In this document: piece after piece, positions 7,130 to 17,979 of the stretch
How positions within the stretch are numbered: the stretch's first letter is position 1
Layout of the letters: every line of letters begins with the position of its first letter
Assembly: GCA_002297545.1 (NCBI GenBank)
Contig: DBLZ01000035.1
Location: forward strand, 18,627 to 82,626
Source: Prevotellaceae bacterium UBA711
GTDB lineage: Bacteria > Bacteroidota > Bacteroidia > Bacteroidales > Bacteroidaceae
Direction: 5' to 3'
DNA length: 64,000 nt
Notes under the pieces: model-generated
The model's database searches: none
What the model was told of the DNA's origin: nothing
Seen by the model: only the letters and a program-made list of their open reading frames with translations
Made by a program: the position numbers and the translations under genes

Positions 7130-8005
7130 ATGGCTAACTACTATTGCCTGATGGCCGGCTTGCCCGATATCAACCTCTCGGACACCAAGCCGGGCTACGA
7201 TATGGACGAGTTCACGGAGCAGTTGCAGGAGTCGCTCACCAGCGGGGATGCCCGTTTGATGGCCGACTACTTCTTTATGCTGCGCGACTGCCGCAACCTG
7301 GTGGCTCTGTTGAAGAATCCCGATGCCGAGGTTAAGCAGGACGGCAACTATACGCTGGAACAGTATCTGGACCTGATTACCAGTGCCAGGGAGATGAACT
7401 TCAACGTGCATCGCTATCCGTCCTTCTTGAGTGAGTTTGCCCGCCACTGGGCATTCAACAAGGATGTCAAGGGCTATTTTCCGGAGGACGAGGTATTGTA
7501 CAGGTTCTATGACTATGCCATCAAAACGTGTGGCAATGACTTCATCCGCAGATGGTACCAGTTGAATATGAATGTCAACAACATCCTCACGGCTTTGTTG
7601 GCACGCAAGCAGGGATGGAATGTCGGGGACTATGTCAAAGGTGAAGGCGAAGTGCAGGACATGATACGTGAGCACAGCGCCAAGGACTTTATCCTCTCCG
7701 TGGAAATGGACAATGTGGAGGAGCTGAAGCGTATAGTGGAACAGCCCGATCCCGTGCAGAAAGAGAAGATGATAGATGCCTTTAAGTGGCGCTGGCTCGA
7801 CGAGGAGACAATGATGGAGCCTTTCAGCATCGACAGCGTGTTTGCCTACATGTGCAAGCTGGAGATGCAGTACCGTTGGGCACGTCTGGATGTGGAGCAA
7901 GGCAAGGAATACTTCCGCCAAATCATAGACAACCTGCGCGGAGAGGCGCGTGTGCCCGAAGAGTTCAGGCATCAGGGCGTAGCTCAAAAGGATAGCATAC
8001 TCTAA
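7130..8005 (+). CDS. DUF2764 family protein, V-ATPase operon component (subunit C-like candidate)
   Basis: A 291-residue, mainly helical, acidic protein with no signal peptide. It begins MANYYCLMAGLPDINLSD, the conserved start of DUF2764, a family found in Bacteroidota-type V-ATPase operons between E and A. In archaeal and Enterococcus operons this is where subunit C (the rotor-to-ring connector, also all-helical) is encoded, and no other C gene is seen here. The inference is that it fills the role of subunit C; this rests on position, size and helical content, not on visible homology. Spacing to ntpE (14 bp) and ntpA (27 bp) indicates one transcript. Confidence 0.8.
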   Translation: MANYYCLMAGLPDINLSDTKPGYDMDEFTEQLQESLTSGDARLMADYFFMLRDCRNLVALLKNPDAEVKQDGNYTLEQYLDLITSAREMNFNVHRYPSFLSEFARHWAFNKDVKGYFPEDEVLYRFYDYAIKTCGNDFIRRWYQLNMNVNNILTALLARKQGWNVGDYVKGEGEVQDMIREHSAKDFILSVEMDNVEELKRIVEQPDPVQKEKMIDAFKWRWLDEETMMEPFSIDSVFAYMCKLEMQYRWARLDVEQGKEYFRQIIDNLRGEARVPEEFRHQGVAQKDSIL

Positions 8006-8032
8006 ACTCTAAGGATAAAACATAATCAAGAT

Positions 8033-9772
8033 ATGACAAAAGGAATAGTAAGTGGCGTAGTCTCCAACATGGTGACGCTCCGTGTGGACGGTCCCGTGCT
8101 TCAGGGAGAGATATGCTATATCACCACCGGCGGTGACCGTCTGATGGCGGAGGTCATAAAGGTGGTCGGAAGCGATGTGTATGTGCAGGTGTTCGAGAGC
8201 ACACGCGGATTGAAAGTTGGCTCCGTGGCCGAGTTTACCGGCCATCAGTTGGAGATACAGCTTGGTCCCGGCATGCTCAGTAAGAACTATGACGGCCTGC
8301 AGAATGACCTGGACAAGATGGAGGGCGTGTTCCTGCGCCGCGGCCAGTATACCGAGCCTTTGGACACGGAACGCCTGTGGGACTTTGAACCCATAGTGAA
8401 GGCCGGCGACCGCGTGGAAGGCAGCGCATGGCTGGGCAAGGTGGAGGAAAACCACCAGCCACTGAAGATCATGGCCCCCTTCGGCATGGAAGGCACTGCC
8501 GTGGTCAAGAGCATAGCCCCTGCCGGACAGTATAAGGTGCACGACACCATAGCAGTGCTTACCACCGAGGATGGACGCGACATAGAGGTGGATATGGTCC
8601 AGCACTGGCCCGTAAAGTTTGCGATGACGAACTACAAGGAAAAGCCGCGCCCCTTCAAACTTCTGGAGACAGGCGTGCGTACCATAGATACCTTCAACCC
8701 CATAGTCGAAGGTGGAACGGGCTTCATCCCCGGGCCCTTCGGTACGGGCAAGACCGTGTTGCAGCATGCCATATCCAAGCAGGCCGAGGCCGACATAGTA
8801 ATCATTGCCGCCTGTGGAGAACGTGCCAACGAGGTGGTGGAGATATTCACCGAGTTCCCCGAACTGGTGGACCCTCACACCGGGCGCAAGTTGATGGAGC
8901 GTACCATTATCATAGCCAATACGTCCAACATGCCGGTGGCAGCACGTGAGGCATCTGTCTACACGGCCATGACCATGGCGGAGTACTACCGTTCGATGGG
9001 ACTGCGTGTGCTGCTGATGGCCGACTCCACTTCACGTTGGGCACAGGCGTTGCGCGAGATGAGTAACCGTATGGAGGAGTTGCCCGGCCCCGATGCCTTC
9101 CCCATGGATCTGGGCGCGCTGGTGGCCAACTTCTACGGCCGTGCCGGATATGTGTATCTGAACAACGGTGAGGTGGGTTCGGTCACCTTCCTTGGCACCG
9201 TGTCTCCTGCCGGCGGTAACCTCAAGGAACCCGTGACGGAGAATACCAAGAAGGTGGCGCGTTGCTTCTACGCACTGGAGCAGGACCGCGCCGACAAGAA
9301 GCGCTATCCTGCCGTGAACCCCATAGATTCATATTCCAAGTATCTGGAGTATCCCGAGTTTGCCGAATACATCAAAGGCCACATCAACGAGGAGTGGATA
9401 CCTAAGGTACTGAACCTCAAGACCCGCATGCAGCGAGGCAAGGAAATCGCCGAACAGATCAATATCTTGGGCGATGACGGCGTACCCGTGGAGTACCACG
9501 TGACTTTCTGGAAGTCGGAAATAATCGACTTTGTCATCCTGCAGCAGGATGCGTTCGACGAAATCGATGCTGTCACCCCCCTGGAACGTCAGGAGGAGAT
9601 ACTAGACCTTGTTACCGCCATCTGCGACAAGGAGGACTATGAGTTTGCTACCTTCGAGGAGGTGGTCGCCTATTTCAAGAAGATGATAAACCTGTGCAAG
9701 CAGATGAACTACTCCGCCTACAAGAGTGAGCAGTACTATGACTACAAGAAGCAGGTGGAAGCAATGATATAA
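8033..9772 (+). CDS. ntpA: V-type ATPase catalytic subunit A
   Basis: A 579-residue protein of normal length. Order: N-terminal beta barrel (1-70), the bulge domain specific to A subunits (about 110-190), the nucleotide-binding domain with Walker A GPFGTGKT at 234-241, the catalytic Glu in ACGERANE near 265, Walker B LLMADSTSRWA near 330, then a helical C-terminal domain. It hydrolyses or makes ATP at the A/B interfaces of the cytoplasmic head. 12 bp before ntpB. Confidence 0.97.
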   Translation: MTKGIVSGVVSNMVTLRVDGPVLQGEICYITTGGDRLMAEVIKVVGSDVYVQVFESTRGLKVGSVAEFTGHQLEIQLGPGMLSKNYDGLQNDLDKMEGVFLRRGQYTEPLDTERLWDFEPIVKAGDRVEGSAWLGKVEENHQPLKIMAPFGMEGTAVVKSIAPAGQYKVHDTIAVLTTEDGRDIEVDMVQHWPVKFAMTNYKEKPRPFKLLETGVRTIDTFNPIVEGGTGFIPGPFGTGKTVLQHAISKQAEADIVIIAACGERANEVVEIFTEFPELVDPHTGRKLMERTIIIANTSNMPVAAREASVYTAMTMAEYYRSMGLRVLLMADSTSRWAQALREMSNRMEELPGPDAFPMDLGALVANFYGRAGYVYLNNGEVGSVTFLGTVSPAGGNLKEPVTENTKKVARCFYALEQDRADKKRYPAVNPIDSYSKYLEYPEFAEYIKGHINEEWIPKVLNLKTRMQRGKEIAEQINILGDDGVPVEYHVTFWKSEIIDFVILQQDAFDEIDAVTPLERQEEILDLVTAICDKEDYEFATFEEVVAYFKKMINLCKQMNYSAYKSEQYYDYKKQVEAMI

Positions 9773-9784
9773 TATATATAAGGT

Positions 9785-11113
9785 ATGGCAACAGCATTTC
9801 AGAAAGTATATACAAAGATTAGCCAGATAACCAAGGCTACGTGTTCGCTCAAGGCCAAGGGGGTAGGCTATGACGAACTGGCAACCATCAACGGCCGCTT
9901 GGCCCAGGTGGTGAAGATTGCCGGCGATGACGTCACCTTGCAGGTGTTCGAGGGTACGGGTGGCATACCCACCAATGCCGAGGTCACTTTCCTTGGCAAG
10001 GCACCGTCGCTTAAGGTCAGCGACGAACTGGCCGGACGTTTCTTCAATGCCTACGGAAATCCTATAGACGGTGGCCCGGAAATAGAGGGCAAGGAGGTGG
10101 AGATTGGCGGGCCTTCCGTCAATCCCGTGCGACGCAAGCAACCAAGCGAGCTCATAGCCACCGGTATTGCCGGCATTGACCTCAACAATACCCTTGTGTC
10201 CGGCCAGAAGATTCCCTTCTTCGCCGACCCCGATCAGCCGTTCAACGAGGTGATGGCGATGGTGGCCATGCGCGCCAAGGCCGACAAGATTATCCTCGGC
10301 GGCATGGGCATGACCAACGATGACTATTATTTCTTCCGCAACACGTTCTCCAACGCCGGAGCACTGGACCGCATCGTTTCATTTATCAATACCACCGAGG
10401 ACCCTGCCGTGGAGCGTCTGCTTATTCCCGACATGGCTCTGGCTGCGGCCGAGTACTTTGCCGTGGAGAAGCACGAGACGGTGCTGGTGTTGCTCACCGA
10501 CATGACATCGTATGCCGACTCATTGTCCATCGTCAGCAACCGTATGGATCAGATTCCATCCAAGGACTCCATGCCCGGTTCTCTGTATTCGGACTTAGCC
10601 AAGATATACGAGAAGGCTGTGCAGTTCCCCGAGAGCGTTGGTGGCGGTTCCATCACCATCATTGCCGTGACTACGCTGAGCGGCGGCGACATTACCCATG
10701 CCGTGCCCGACAATACCGGCTATATCACCGAGGGTCAGCTTTACCTTCGCCGTGACAGTGATGTGGGCAAGGTAGTCGTAGACCCATTCCGCTCCTTGTC
10801 TCGTCTGAAGCAGTTGGTGGCAGGAAAGAAGACGCGCAAGGACCATGCACAGGTCATGAACGCTGCCATACGTCTGTATGCCGATGCCGCCAACGCCAAG
10901 ACCAAGCTGGAGAACGGCTTCGATCTGACGGACTATGACATGCGATGCCTCAAGTTCGCCAAGGACTATGCCAGCAAGCTCCTGGCCATTGATGTCAACC
11001 TCAATACCGAGGAGATGCTTGATGTGACTTGGTCGCTGTTCCGCGCTTACTTCAACCTTGAGGAACTGAACATCAAGAAGGAGTTCACAGACCAGTACTG
11101 GACAAAGGCATAG
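9785..11113 (+). CDS. ntpB: V-type ATPase non-catalytic subunit B
   Basis: A 442-residue protein. As expected for B it has the ATPase fold without a Walker A lysine loop; the corresponding place reads VSGQKIPFFADPDQPFNE. The segment LLTDMTSYADSLSIVSNRMDQIPSKDSMPGSLYSDLAKIYEKA is the standard B-subunit core (seen near 240). It alternates with A in the hexameric head. 39 bp before ntpD; no internal promoter seen. Confidence 0.96.
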   Translation: MATAFQKVYTKISQITKATCSLKAKGVGYDELATINGRLAQVVKIAGDDVTLQVFEGTGGIPTNAEVTFLGKAPSLKVSDELAGRFFNAYGNPIDGGPEIEGKEVEIGGPSVNPVRRKQPSELIATGIAGIDLNNTLVSGQKIPFFADPDQPFNEVMAMVAMRAKADKIILGGMGMTNDDYYFFRNTFSNAGALDRIVSFINTTEDPAVERLLIPDMALAAAEYFAVEKHETVLVLLTDMTSYADSLSIVSNRMDQIPSKDSMPGSLYSDLAKIYEKAVQFPESVGGGSITIIAVTTLSGGDITHAVPDNTGYITEGQLYLRRDSDVGKVVVDPFRSLSRLKQLVAGKKTRKDHAQVMNAAIRLYADAANAKTKLENGFDLTDYDMRCLKFAKDYASKLLAIDVNLNTEEMLDVTWSLFRAYFNLEELNIKKEFTDQYWTKA

Positions 11114-11152
11114 CCATATCCTTGGCTTGAGTTATAATACTCTGAAAACATT

Positions 11153-11800
11153 ATGGCTATTAAATATCAGTTTAACAAGACGTCCCTGCAGGCACTGGAG
11201 AAGAACCTGAAGATGCGGCAGCGCACCTTGCCTATAATAAAGAGCAAGGAGACCGCCCTGCGTCTGGAAGTGAAGCAGTGCAAGTACGAGGCTGAAGCCC
11301 TGGAAGAGAAACTGCAACAGCAGATTGCCGGCTACGAGTCCATGTATGCCTTGTGGGGCGAGTTCGATGCCTCGCTGGTGTCGCTCAAGGACGTGCAGCT
11401 GGGTGTCAAGAAGATTGCCGGCGTGCGTGTGCCAATACTCAGCAACATCTCCCTGGAGGTGCGTCCCTTTGGCCTCTTTTCCGCGCCCAAATGGTACTTC
11501 GACGGCATTGTCCTGTTGCAGGGACTGGCCAAGACGGCCGTGGAGCGCGAGTTCGTCCTGGCCAAACTGGATTTGCTGGACTATGCCCGACGCAAGACCA
11601 CACAGAAGGTGAACCTGTTCGAGAAAGTACAGATACCGGGCTATCAGGAGGCGATACGTAAGATCAAGCGTTTCATGGAGGACGAGGAGAACCTCTCCAA
11701 GTCCAGCCAGAAGATACTGAAGGGCCTGCAGGCCAAGCGTGCTTTGGACGTGGATGCCGATGTGCAGGAAATAGGGGAGGAGGTAGAGGCCTATGATTGA
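11153..11800 (+). CDS. ntpD: V-type ATPase subunit D (central rotor shaft)
   Basis: A 215-residue protein of long N- and C-terminal helices. It starts with YQFNKTSLQALEKNL and has the invariant-type basic segment LPIIKSKETALRLEVK near 25-40, the D-subunit signature. A C-terminal helix (residues 160-200) pairs with the first to make the antiparallel coiled coil that turns inside the A3B3 head. The stop overlaps the start of ntpI by 8 nt (ATGATTGA), suggesting translational coupling. Subunit F, the usual partner of D, is not found here. Confidence 0.92.
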   Translation: MAIKYQFNKTSLQALEKNLKMRQRTLPIIKSKETALRLEVKQCKYEAEALEEKLQQQIAGYESMYALWGEFDASLVSLKDVQLGVKKIAGVRVPILSNISLEVRPFGLFSAPKWYFDGIVLLQGLAKTAVEREFVLAKLDLLDYARRKTTQKVNLFEKVQIPGYQEAIRKIKRFMEDEENLSKSSQKILKGLQAKRALDVDADVQEIGEEVEAYD

Positions 11801-13667
11801 GAAAATGAAGAAGTTCACCTTCTTGGTGACCGACCGTGAATATGATGGCTTCATAGACGCTATCCGCGACCTGGGCGTGGTGCACGTGACGCAGTTGCAG
11901 CAGGGGGTTACAAGCCCCGAGTTGCAGGAGGCCATGTCAATGGAGCAACGTTATCGTGCCGCCATGGACTTCCTGGCTGTAGCGGGTAAGAAGTACGCAA
12001 AGGAGAGCGCTACAGAGGCTCCCAAGTTGGCTTCGCCCGTGGAGTTGTTGCAAAGGGTGGAGCAACTGCAGGCTCAGGAAAAGGAGTTGATGGTGAGAGA
12101 GGTGGAACTTGAACGCGAGAAGGAACAATTGGAGCCCTGGGGTAATTTCGATCCTGATGCCTTGGCGCGCCTGGCTCAAGATACGGGCATGGAGATACAT
12201 TTCTTTGCCTGTCGTCCTAAGTCCTTCCGTCAGGAGTGGGTCAAGGACTATTTCGCCATTCGTGTATGCGAAGAAAAGAAGAGGGTATATTTCGTTACCT
12301 TTTCCGCCACATGTCCGGAGATCCAGGCTGAGCATATCTCGCTGCCGGACAAGTCCTTGCAGCAGGTTAAGGTTGAACTTGCCCGAACCGTCAAGAACCT
12401 TTCTTCCGTGCGTGGCGAGATGGTGGCCATAGATGCTGCCATGCGTCCCATGCTGGCAACCGGCCAGCTGGAAATGCAGAACGAGATTTCGCTCAGCCGT
12501 GTCCATCTCAGCGACGAGCGCACGTGTGGCGATGTTCTCCGTCTGATGATAGGATGGGTGCGTGCCGACTCCACGGATGCACTGGTGGCCTACCTCGATG
12601 GTGAGCACATATACTACGCCATGGAAGACCCGGCTTTCAACGACGACGTTCCCGTGCAGCTCTCCAACGGACGCTTTTCGAGTCTCTTCGAGCCTATAAT
12701 GAAGATGTACTCTCTCCCCAACTACAACGACTTGGATCCGACGACTTTCTTTGCCCCTTTCTTCATGCTTTTCTTCGGACTGTGCATGGGAGATGCCGGT
12801 TACGGCATGCTGATAATGGCTGTAGGCCTGTACTTGGCATTCAAGGGCAGCGCGGATATGAAGGCTTATGGCCGTCTGGCGATGTGGCTTGGCGGCAGTA
12901 CCATAGTATGCGGCTTGGCCAGCGGCACGTTGTTTGGTATAGATCTCAGCCAGCAGGACTGGGCATGGGTACAGCCTATCAAGCCTTATTTGCTGAATGA
13001 TAATGGCGTGGGTCCCATATTCGGCTACAGCCCCATGATGGTATTCTCCGTGGCCATAGGTCTTGTGCAGGTGCTGTTGGGCATGTTGCTGAAAGGTTGC
13101 AAGGCTATCAAGAACTATGGGTGGCCCTATGCTGTTGGCACATTCTCATGGGTTGTAGCTATTATCGCATTGGTCGCACTGATGGGGCTTCCTGCCTGCG
13201 GGGTGGTTCTGCCCGAGGCTGCGCAATATGTGCTCGAGGGTATCACGGCAGTGTGTGCGGTGGGTATATTCCTCTACAACAATCCTGCCAGTTACAAGAA
13301 ACCCGCCCTTGGTCTGCTTAGCAACATTGGCGGCGGAGTTTGGGAAACATACAGTATGGCTACCGGCTTGCTGGGAGACCTGCTCAGTTACATCCGCCTT
13401 TTTGCCTTGGGACTTACCGGTGGTGTGCTTGGTGGCGTGTTCAATACGTTGGCTATGGATATGACAGCTTCCATGGACTTGGTGCCGCGTATTCTGGTTA
13501 TGGTTCTCATACTTCTTTTGGGGCATGGAATAACCTTTGCTTTGAGTATGATCAGCGCTTTTGTGCACCCAATGCGTCTCACTTTCGTGGAATTCTTCAA
13601 GAATGCCGACTTTTCGGGTGGAGGCAAGGCTTATGCTCCCTTCCGCCGTATCAAGAACAATGAATAA
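11793..13667 (+). CDS. ntpI: V-type ATPase subunit I (membrane stator, subunit a homologue)
   Basis: A 624-residue protein. The N-terminal cytoplasmic half (1-320) is helical and anchors the peripheral stalks. The C-terminal half has about seven to eight membrane spans, starting after TFFAPFFMLFFGLCMGDAGYGML near 320, the characteristic first-span motif. The late span LSYIRLFALGLTGGVLGGVFNTLA near 540 contains the Arg of the ion path (SYIRLFALGL). It provides the ion half-channels against the K ring. Overlaps ntpD by 8 nt; 40 bp before ntpK. Confidence 0.93.
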   Translation: MIEKMKKFTFLVTDREYDGFIDAIRDLGVVHVTQLQQGVTSPELQEAMSMEQRYRAAMDFLAVAGKKYAKESATEAPKLASPVELLQRVEQLQAQEKELMVREVELEREKEQLEPWGNFDPDALARLAQDTGMEIHFFACRPKSFRQEWVKDYFAIRVCEEKKRVYFVTFSATCPEIQAEHISLPDKSLQQVKVELARTVKNLSSVRGEMVAIDAAMRPMLATGQLEMQNEISLSRVHLSDERTCGDVLRLMIGWVRADSTDALVAYLDGEHIYYAMEDPAFNDDVPVQLSNGRFSSLFEPIMKMYSLPNYNDLDPTTFFAPFFMLFFGLCMGDAGYGMLIMAVGLYLAFKGSADMKAYGRLAMWLGGSTIVCGLASGTLFGIDLSQQDWAWVQPIKPYLLNDNGVGPIFGYSPMMVFSVAIGLVQVLLGMLLKGCKAIKNYGWPYAVGTFSWVVAIIALVALMGLPACGVVLPEAAQYVLEGITAVCAVGIFLYNNPASYKKPALGLLSNIGGGVWETYSMATGLLGDLLSYIRLFALGLTGGVLGGVFNTLAMDMTASMDLVPRILVMVLILLLGHGITFALSMISAFVHPMRLTFVEFFKNADFSGGGKAYAPFRRIKNNE

Positions 13668-13689
13668 ACCAATCAATAATTAACATTAA

Positions 13690-14154
<465 letters not shown>

Positions 14155-14183
14155 TCCTTAGGCATTATCTGAAGATGCTTATG

Positions 14184-14215
14184 CAGGGAGCAGCCTCGCG
14201 GTTGCTCCCTGTTTT
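14184..14215 (+). terminator. Rho-independent terminator of the V-ATPase operon
   Basis: Stem CAGGGAGCA / TGCTCCCTG with a GC-rich loop, followed by TTTT, 30 bp after the ntpK stop. The remainder of the 14155-14492 gap holds the metG promoter and no visible gene. Confidence 0.85.
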
Positions 14216-14448
14216 GCATTCTTCTTCCCAAACTATAAATCGTGTGGCCTGCTGCTGTGCTGAACGTTCGATTAGCGGTAGCATGTGTTTTTGCAGACCC
14301 GTACTTTGTGCCTCGTGGGCGTGAATGCCATACTCTATGTTGATACTATTCATCTCCTTGTGGAACCTTTGCCCTGTGTGTCATCTGCGTTCGTTGTCCT
14401 TTTGGCGAGTTTCCGCGCGTTTTGTTAGCTATTTACATGGATTTTCAG

Positions 14449-14456
14449 TACCTTTG
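14449..14456 (+). promoter_or_regulatory. -7 box of metG
   Basis: TAccTTTG, 36 bp before the ATG. A TTTG at 14421-14424 is the nearest -33 candidate but its spacing (24 bp) is longer than the usual 19-21. Confidence 0.55.
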
Positions 14457-14492
14457 CACCTGTAAACGGCGAAAATAATCATACTTACATAT

Positions 14493-16550
14493 ATGGAAAA
14501 GACATTCAAGAGGACTACGGTGACATCGGCTCTCCCCTATGCCAATGGTCCGGTGCACATCGGGCACTTGGCCGGAGTGTATGTGCCGGCGGACATCTAT
14601 GTCAGGTACCTCAGGCTTAAGAAGCGTGACGTGATATTCATAGGTGGCAGCGATGAGCATGGTGTGCCCGTGACCATCCGTGCCCGCAAGGAGGGTATCA
14701 CCGTGCAGGAGGTGGTGGACCGCTACCACGGCATCATCAAGGACTCTTTCGAGAAGTTCGGCATATCCTTCGACATCTACTCACGCACCAGCGGTCCTAT
14801 CCACCACAAGTTTGCCAGCGACTTCTTCAAGAAGATGTATGAGGAAGGCAAGTTTGTGGAGCAGGTGTCCGAGCAGTTCTACGATGAGGCCACAGGACAT
14901 TTCCTCACCGACCGCAATATCAAGGGCGAGTGCCCGCGTTGCCATGCTGCTGATGCTTATGGCGACCAGTGCGAGAAATGCGGTGCCACGCTCTCCCCGG
15001 AGGAACTCATCAATCCCTACAATGCCGAGAGTGGCAACCCCTTGGTGAAGAAGGAGACCAAGCATTGGTATCTTCCCTTGGATAAGGACCAAGAGTGGCT
15101 GGAAAAGTGGATACTGGAGGAACACAAGGAGTGGCGCCCCAACGTTTACGGACAGTGCAAGAGCTGGTTGGATGGCGGCCTGCATCCCCGTGCCGTCACC
15201 CGCGACTTGGACTGGGGCATCCCGGTGCCCGTGGAGGGCGCCGAGGGCAAGGTGCTCTATGTGTGGTTCGATGCCCCCATCGGTTATATAAGCAACACAA
15301 AGGAGTTATGCGACGCACATCCCGAACTGGGCAGCTGGGAGACTTGGTGGAAGGACCCCGAGACACGCCTCGTACACTTCATAGGCAAGGACAACATCGT
15401 CTTCCACTGCATCGTCTTTCCTGCCATGCTCAAGGCCCACGGAGGCTATATTCTCCCCGACAACGTCCCATCGAACGAGTTTCTCAACCTCGAGGGCAAC
15501 AAGATTTCCACGAGCAAGAACTATGCCGTATGGCTCAACGAGTACCTTGAGGATATGCCCGGACGTCAGGACGAACTGCGTTATGTCCTCACGGCCAATG
15601 CTCCCGAGACCAAGGATAACGACTTCACATGGGCCGACTATCAGGCACGTTGCAACAACGAGTTGGTGGCCGTCTACGGCAACTTTGTCAACCGTGCCCT
15701 GCAATTGACCCAGAAGTACTACGAGGGCCGTGTTCCCGCCTGTGGCGAGCTCACCCAATATGATGAGGAGACCTTGGCCGAGTTTCGCGATGTGAAGGAC
15801 AAGTTGGAGACACTGTTGGAGAACTTCCGTTTCCGCGATGCACAGAAGGAGGCCATGGGACTGGCCCGCATAGGCAACAAGTACATTGCCGACTGCGAGC
15901 CTTGGAAACTCATCAAGACCGACCCCGAGCGCGTCAAGACCATCATCAACATCTCCCTGCAGCTCACTGCCAACCTGGCCATAGCCTTCGAGCCCTTCCT
16001 GCCATTCAGCAGCAAGCGTCTGCGCGGCATGCTGGCCATGGACACCTTCTCCTGGGAAGACCTCGGCAGCACCGCCCTCCTTCCCGAAGGACATCAGTTG
16101 CCCAAGCCCGAACTGCTTTTCACCAAGATAGAGGACGATGTCATTGCTGCCCAGGTGAAGAAACTGGAGGACACTGTCAAGGCCAATGCCGAGGCTGCCT
16201 ACGTGGCCGCTCCCGTCAAGCCCAATGTGTCCTTCGAGGACTTCGAGAAGCTGGACATCCGCGTTGGTCTGGTCAAGGCCTGCGAGAAGGTGAAGAAGAG
16301 CAAGAAACTCCTGAAGTTCACCATTGACGATGGCAGCGGCAAGGACCGCACCATCCTCTCCGGCATAGCACAGTGGTACGAACCCGAACAGCTTGTGGGC
16401 AAGCGCGTCCTCTTTGTCGCCAACTTCGAGCCCCGCAAGATGATGGGCGAGGAGTCCAACGGCATGATTCTTTCTGCCGTCAACTTCAATGGCGACCTCT
16501 CTGTTACCACCACTCTTGATGACGTGAAGGGCGGCAGCCAGGTAGGATAG
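14493..16550 (+). CDS. metG: Methionyl-tRNA synthetase
   Basis: A 685-residue class I synthetase. The HIGH motif appears as HIGH in NGPVHIGHL (residues 18-26) and KMSKS as KISTS near 335. Between them is the zinc knuckle with Cys pairs CPRC and CEKC near 145-160. The C-terminal 110 residues form the EMAP-II/Trbp111-like tRNA-binding domain ([14 protein letters not shown]), as in long, dimeric MetRS. It charges tRNA-Met in the cytoplasm. Stands alone between two terminators. Confidence 0.97.
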   Translation: MEKTFKRTTVTSALPYANGPVHIGHLAGVYVPADIYVRYLRLKKRDVIFIGGSDEHGVPVTIRARKEGITVQEVVDRYHGIIKDSFEKFGISFDIYSRTSGPIHHKFASDFFKKMYEEGKFVEQVSEQFYDEATGHFLTDRNIKGECPRCHAADAYGDQCEKCGATLSPEELINPYNAESGNPLVKKETKHWYLPLDKDQEWLEKWILEEHKEWRPNVYGQCKSWLDGGLHPRAVTRDLDWGIPVPVEGAEGKVLYVWFDAPIGYISNTKELCDAHPELGSWETWWKDPETRLVHFIGKDNIVFHCIVFPAMLKAHGGYILPDNVPSNEFLNLEGNKISTSKNYAVWLNEYLEDMPGRQDELRYVLTANAPETKDNDFTWADYQARCNNELVAVYGNFVNRALQLTQKYYEGRVPACGELTQYDEETLAEFRDVKDKLETLLENFRFRDAQKEAMGLARIGNKYIADCEPWKLIKTDPERVKTIINISLQLTANLAIAFEPFLPFSSKRLRGMLAMDTFSWEDLGSTALLPEGHQLPKPELLFTKIEDDVIAAQVKKLEDTVKANAEAAYVAAPVKPNVSFEDFEKLDIRVGLVKACEKVKKSKKLLKFTIDDGSGKDRTILSGIAQWYEPEQLVGKRVLFVANFEPRKMMGEESNGMILSAVNFNGDLSVTTTLDDVKGGSQVG

Positions 16551-16601
16551 GCATCGTGCACTTATGTGGCTTGGCCATGTGTGCATGCGCGTATTATGAA
16601 T

Positions 16602-16646
16602 AAGGAACACACGTCCTCATGTAGGGTGGCGTGTGTTCCTTGTTTT
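16602..16646. terminator. Terminator after metG
   Basis: Perfect 12-bp stem AAGGAACACACG (16602-16613) / CGTGTGTTCCTT (16630-16641), followed by GTTTTT. Sits between convergent metG and the permease gene and may serve both. Confidence 0.85.
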
Positions 16647-16698
16647 TGTATGGTTAGCGCTATTGTCCTTTTTGTTTAGTCCGGACACGGCAAGATCA

Positions 16699-17901
16699 TC
16701 ACACTTTTCGTGTTGCCCACACCACGCTGGCATAGCCGAGAGTCAGGACGGTGAGGATGGTGGCAAGGATGTCGGTGACCTGCACTATGACGGGGTATGC
16801 ATCGATGATGAAGCTGCCATCGCTTTCACCCATGCGGATGAAACCGTAGTGTTGCTGCAAGAGGCAGAGGATGGCGGCCAGGAGCATGCCGATGAGGGCA
16901 CCGCCCAGGATGATCTGCATGCCCTCCAGAATGAAGATGTGGCGTACCTGTCGGCGGGTGGCACCGAGGGCATATAGCGTCTGCATGTCATGCTGTTTTT
17001 CGATGATGAGCATGCTGAGGCTTCCCACGATATTCAGGCAGGCGACAAATAGGATGAAGCACAGGAAGACGTAGGAGATGAGCTTCTCTATCTTCATGAT
17101 GCGGAATACATCCTCCTGCTGTTCGTAGCGATCCTGCACGCGGAAGCCGGGACCGAGTAGCGCCTCGATATTGCTGCGTTTGCCGCCGGAAGAGAGCTTT
17201 ACCTCCAGGGCGGTGGCCATGCCCTGCTGTCCGAACAGTTTTTGTGCAAAGCCGATGGAGCAGAGGATGTATTCGTTGTCGTATTTTGGCTGGTGTACGC
17301 TGAAGGCCAGCCCTGTTGAGTAGAGCTCGCTGCGGTTGAAGCTTGCTTGCGGATTGGCCATGTTCACGCGCTCACCACGTTTGGGGGCATAGACCTGCAG
17401 CGGTTGGGTGAAGTTCAGAGGCAGCCCAAGCTGGTTGCACAGTTGTATGCCGGGGATGCAGTACTCCAGTATGTCAACATGCAGGACAGGAGCTTCGGCT
17501 TCGCCATAGAGGATGTCCTGCAGATGGGATTGTTCCATGAAGTTGTCGGCCACGCCTTTCAGGATGACTGCCTGTTGCTGTTCCTCGGTCATGACCAAGG
17601 CCTGGCCTTCTACGATTGGGGTAAGTGTGGCTACATCGGGGAGGCAACGTAGGGAGTTTATCTTGGGATCGTCCAGGCTGATGACGGCACCCCGTGCTGG
17701 GGTGATGCGCAGTTCGGGGTCGAAACCGGTGAAAAGGTCTGCCACCAAGCCTTGGAAACCGTTGAACACGCTCAGAACTATCACCATGGCCATGGTGGCG
17801 ACCGCTACTCCGGTCACGGCTATCATGGAGATGATGTTTATGGCGTTGTGGCTCTTCTTGGAGAAGAGATAGCGGCCGGAGATGAACAGTTCGTAGTGCA
17901 T
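16699..17901 (-). CDS. FtsX-like ABC permease (LolC/LolE-type)
   Basis: A 400-residue membrane protein with four spans: one after an N-terminal basic stretch (YLFSKKSHNAINIISMIAVTGVAVATMAMVIVLSVFNGF, 14-50) and three at the C-terminus (about 275-395). In between is a periplasmic MacB_PCD-type domain. The N-terminal pattern (isgRyLfsKKshnaIniIs) is that of lipoprotein-releasing LolC/LolE permeases. No ATP-binding LolD gene is adjacent, so its ATPase is encoded elsewhere. It is third in a minus-strand run after two lipoprotein genes, which fits envelope lipoprotein work but does not prove the substrate. Confidence 0.85.
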   Translation of the reverse strand: MHYELFISGRYLFSKKSHNAINIISMIAVTGVAVATMAMVIVLSVFNGFQGLVADLFTGFDPELRITPARGAVISLDDPKINSLRCLPDVATLTPIVEGQALVMTEEQQQAVILKGVADNFMEQSHLQDILYGEAEAPVLHVDILEYCIPGIQLCNQLGLPLNFTQPLQVYAPKRGERVNMANPQASFNRSELYSTGLAFSVHQPKYDNEYILCSIGFAQKLFGQQGMATALEVKLSSGGKRSNIEALLGPGFRVQDRYEQQEDVFRIMKIEKLISYVFLCFILFVACLNIVGSLSMLIIEKQHDMQTLYALGATRRQVRHIFILEGMQIILGGALIGMLLAAILCLLQQHYGFIRMGESDGSFIIDAYPVIVQVTDILATILTVLTLGYASVVWATRKV

Positions 17902-17979
17902 GGGGGAGAGATTGGGGGCTTCGGGCTGGTGCCCTCAGCACAAGAGGGGAGTAGGTATAAGGGTGGGAGGGGGATGGGG

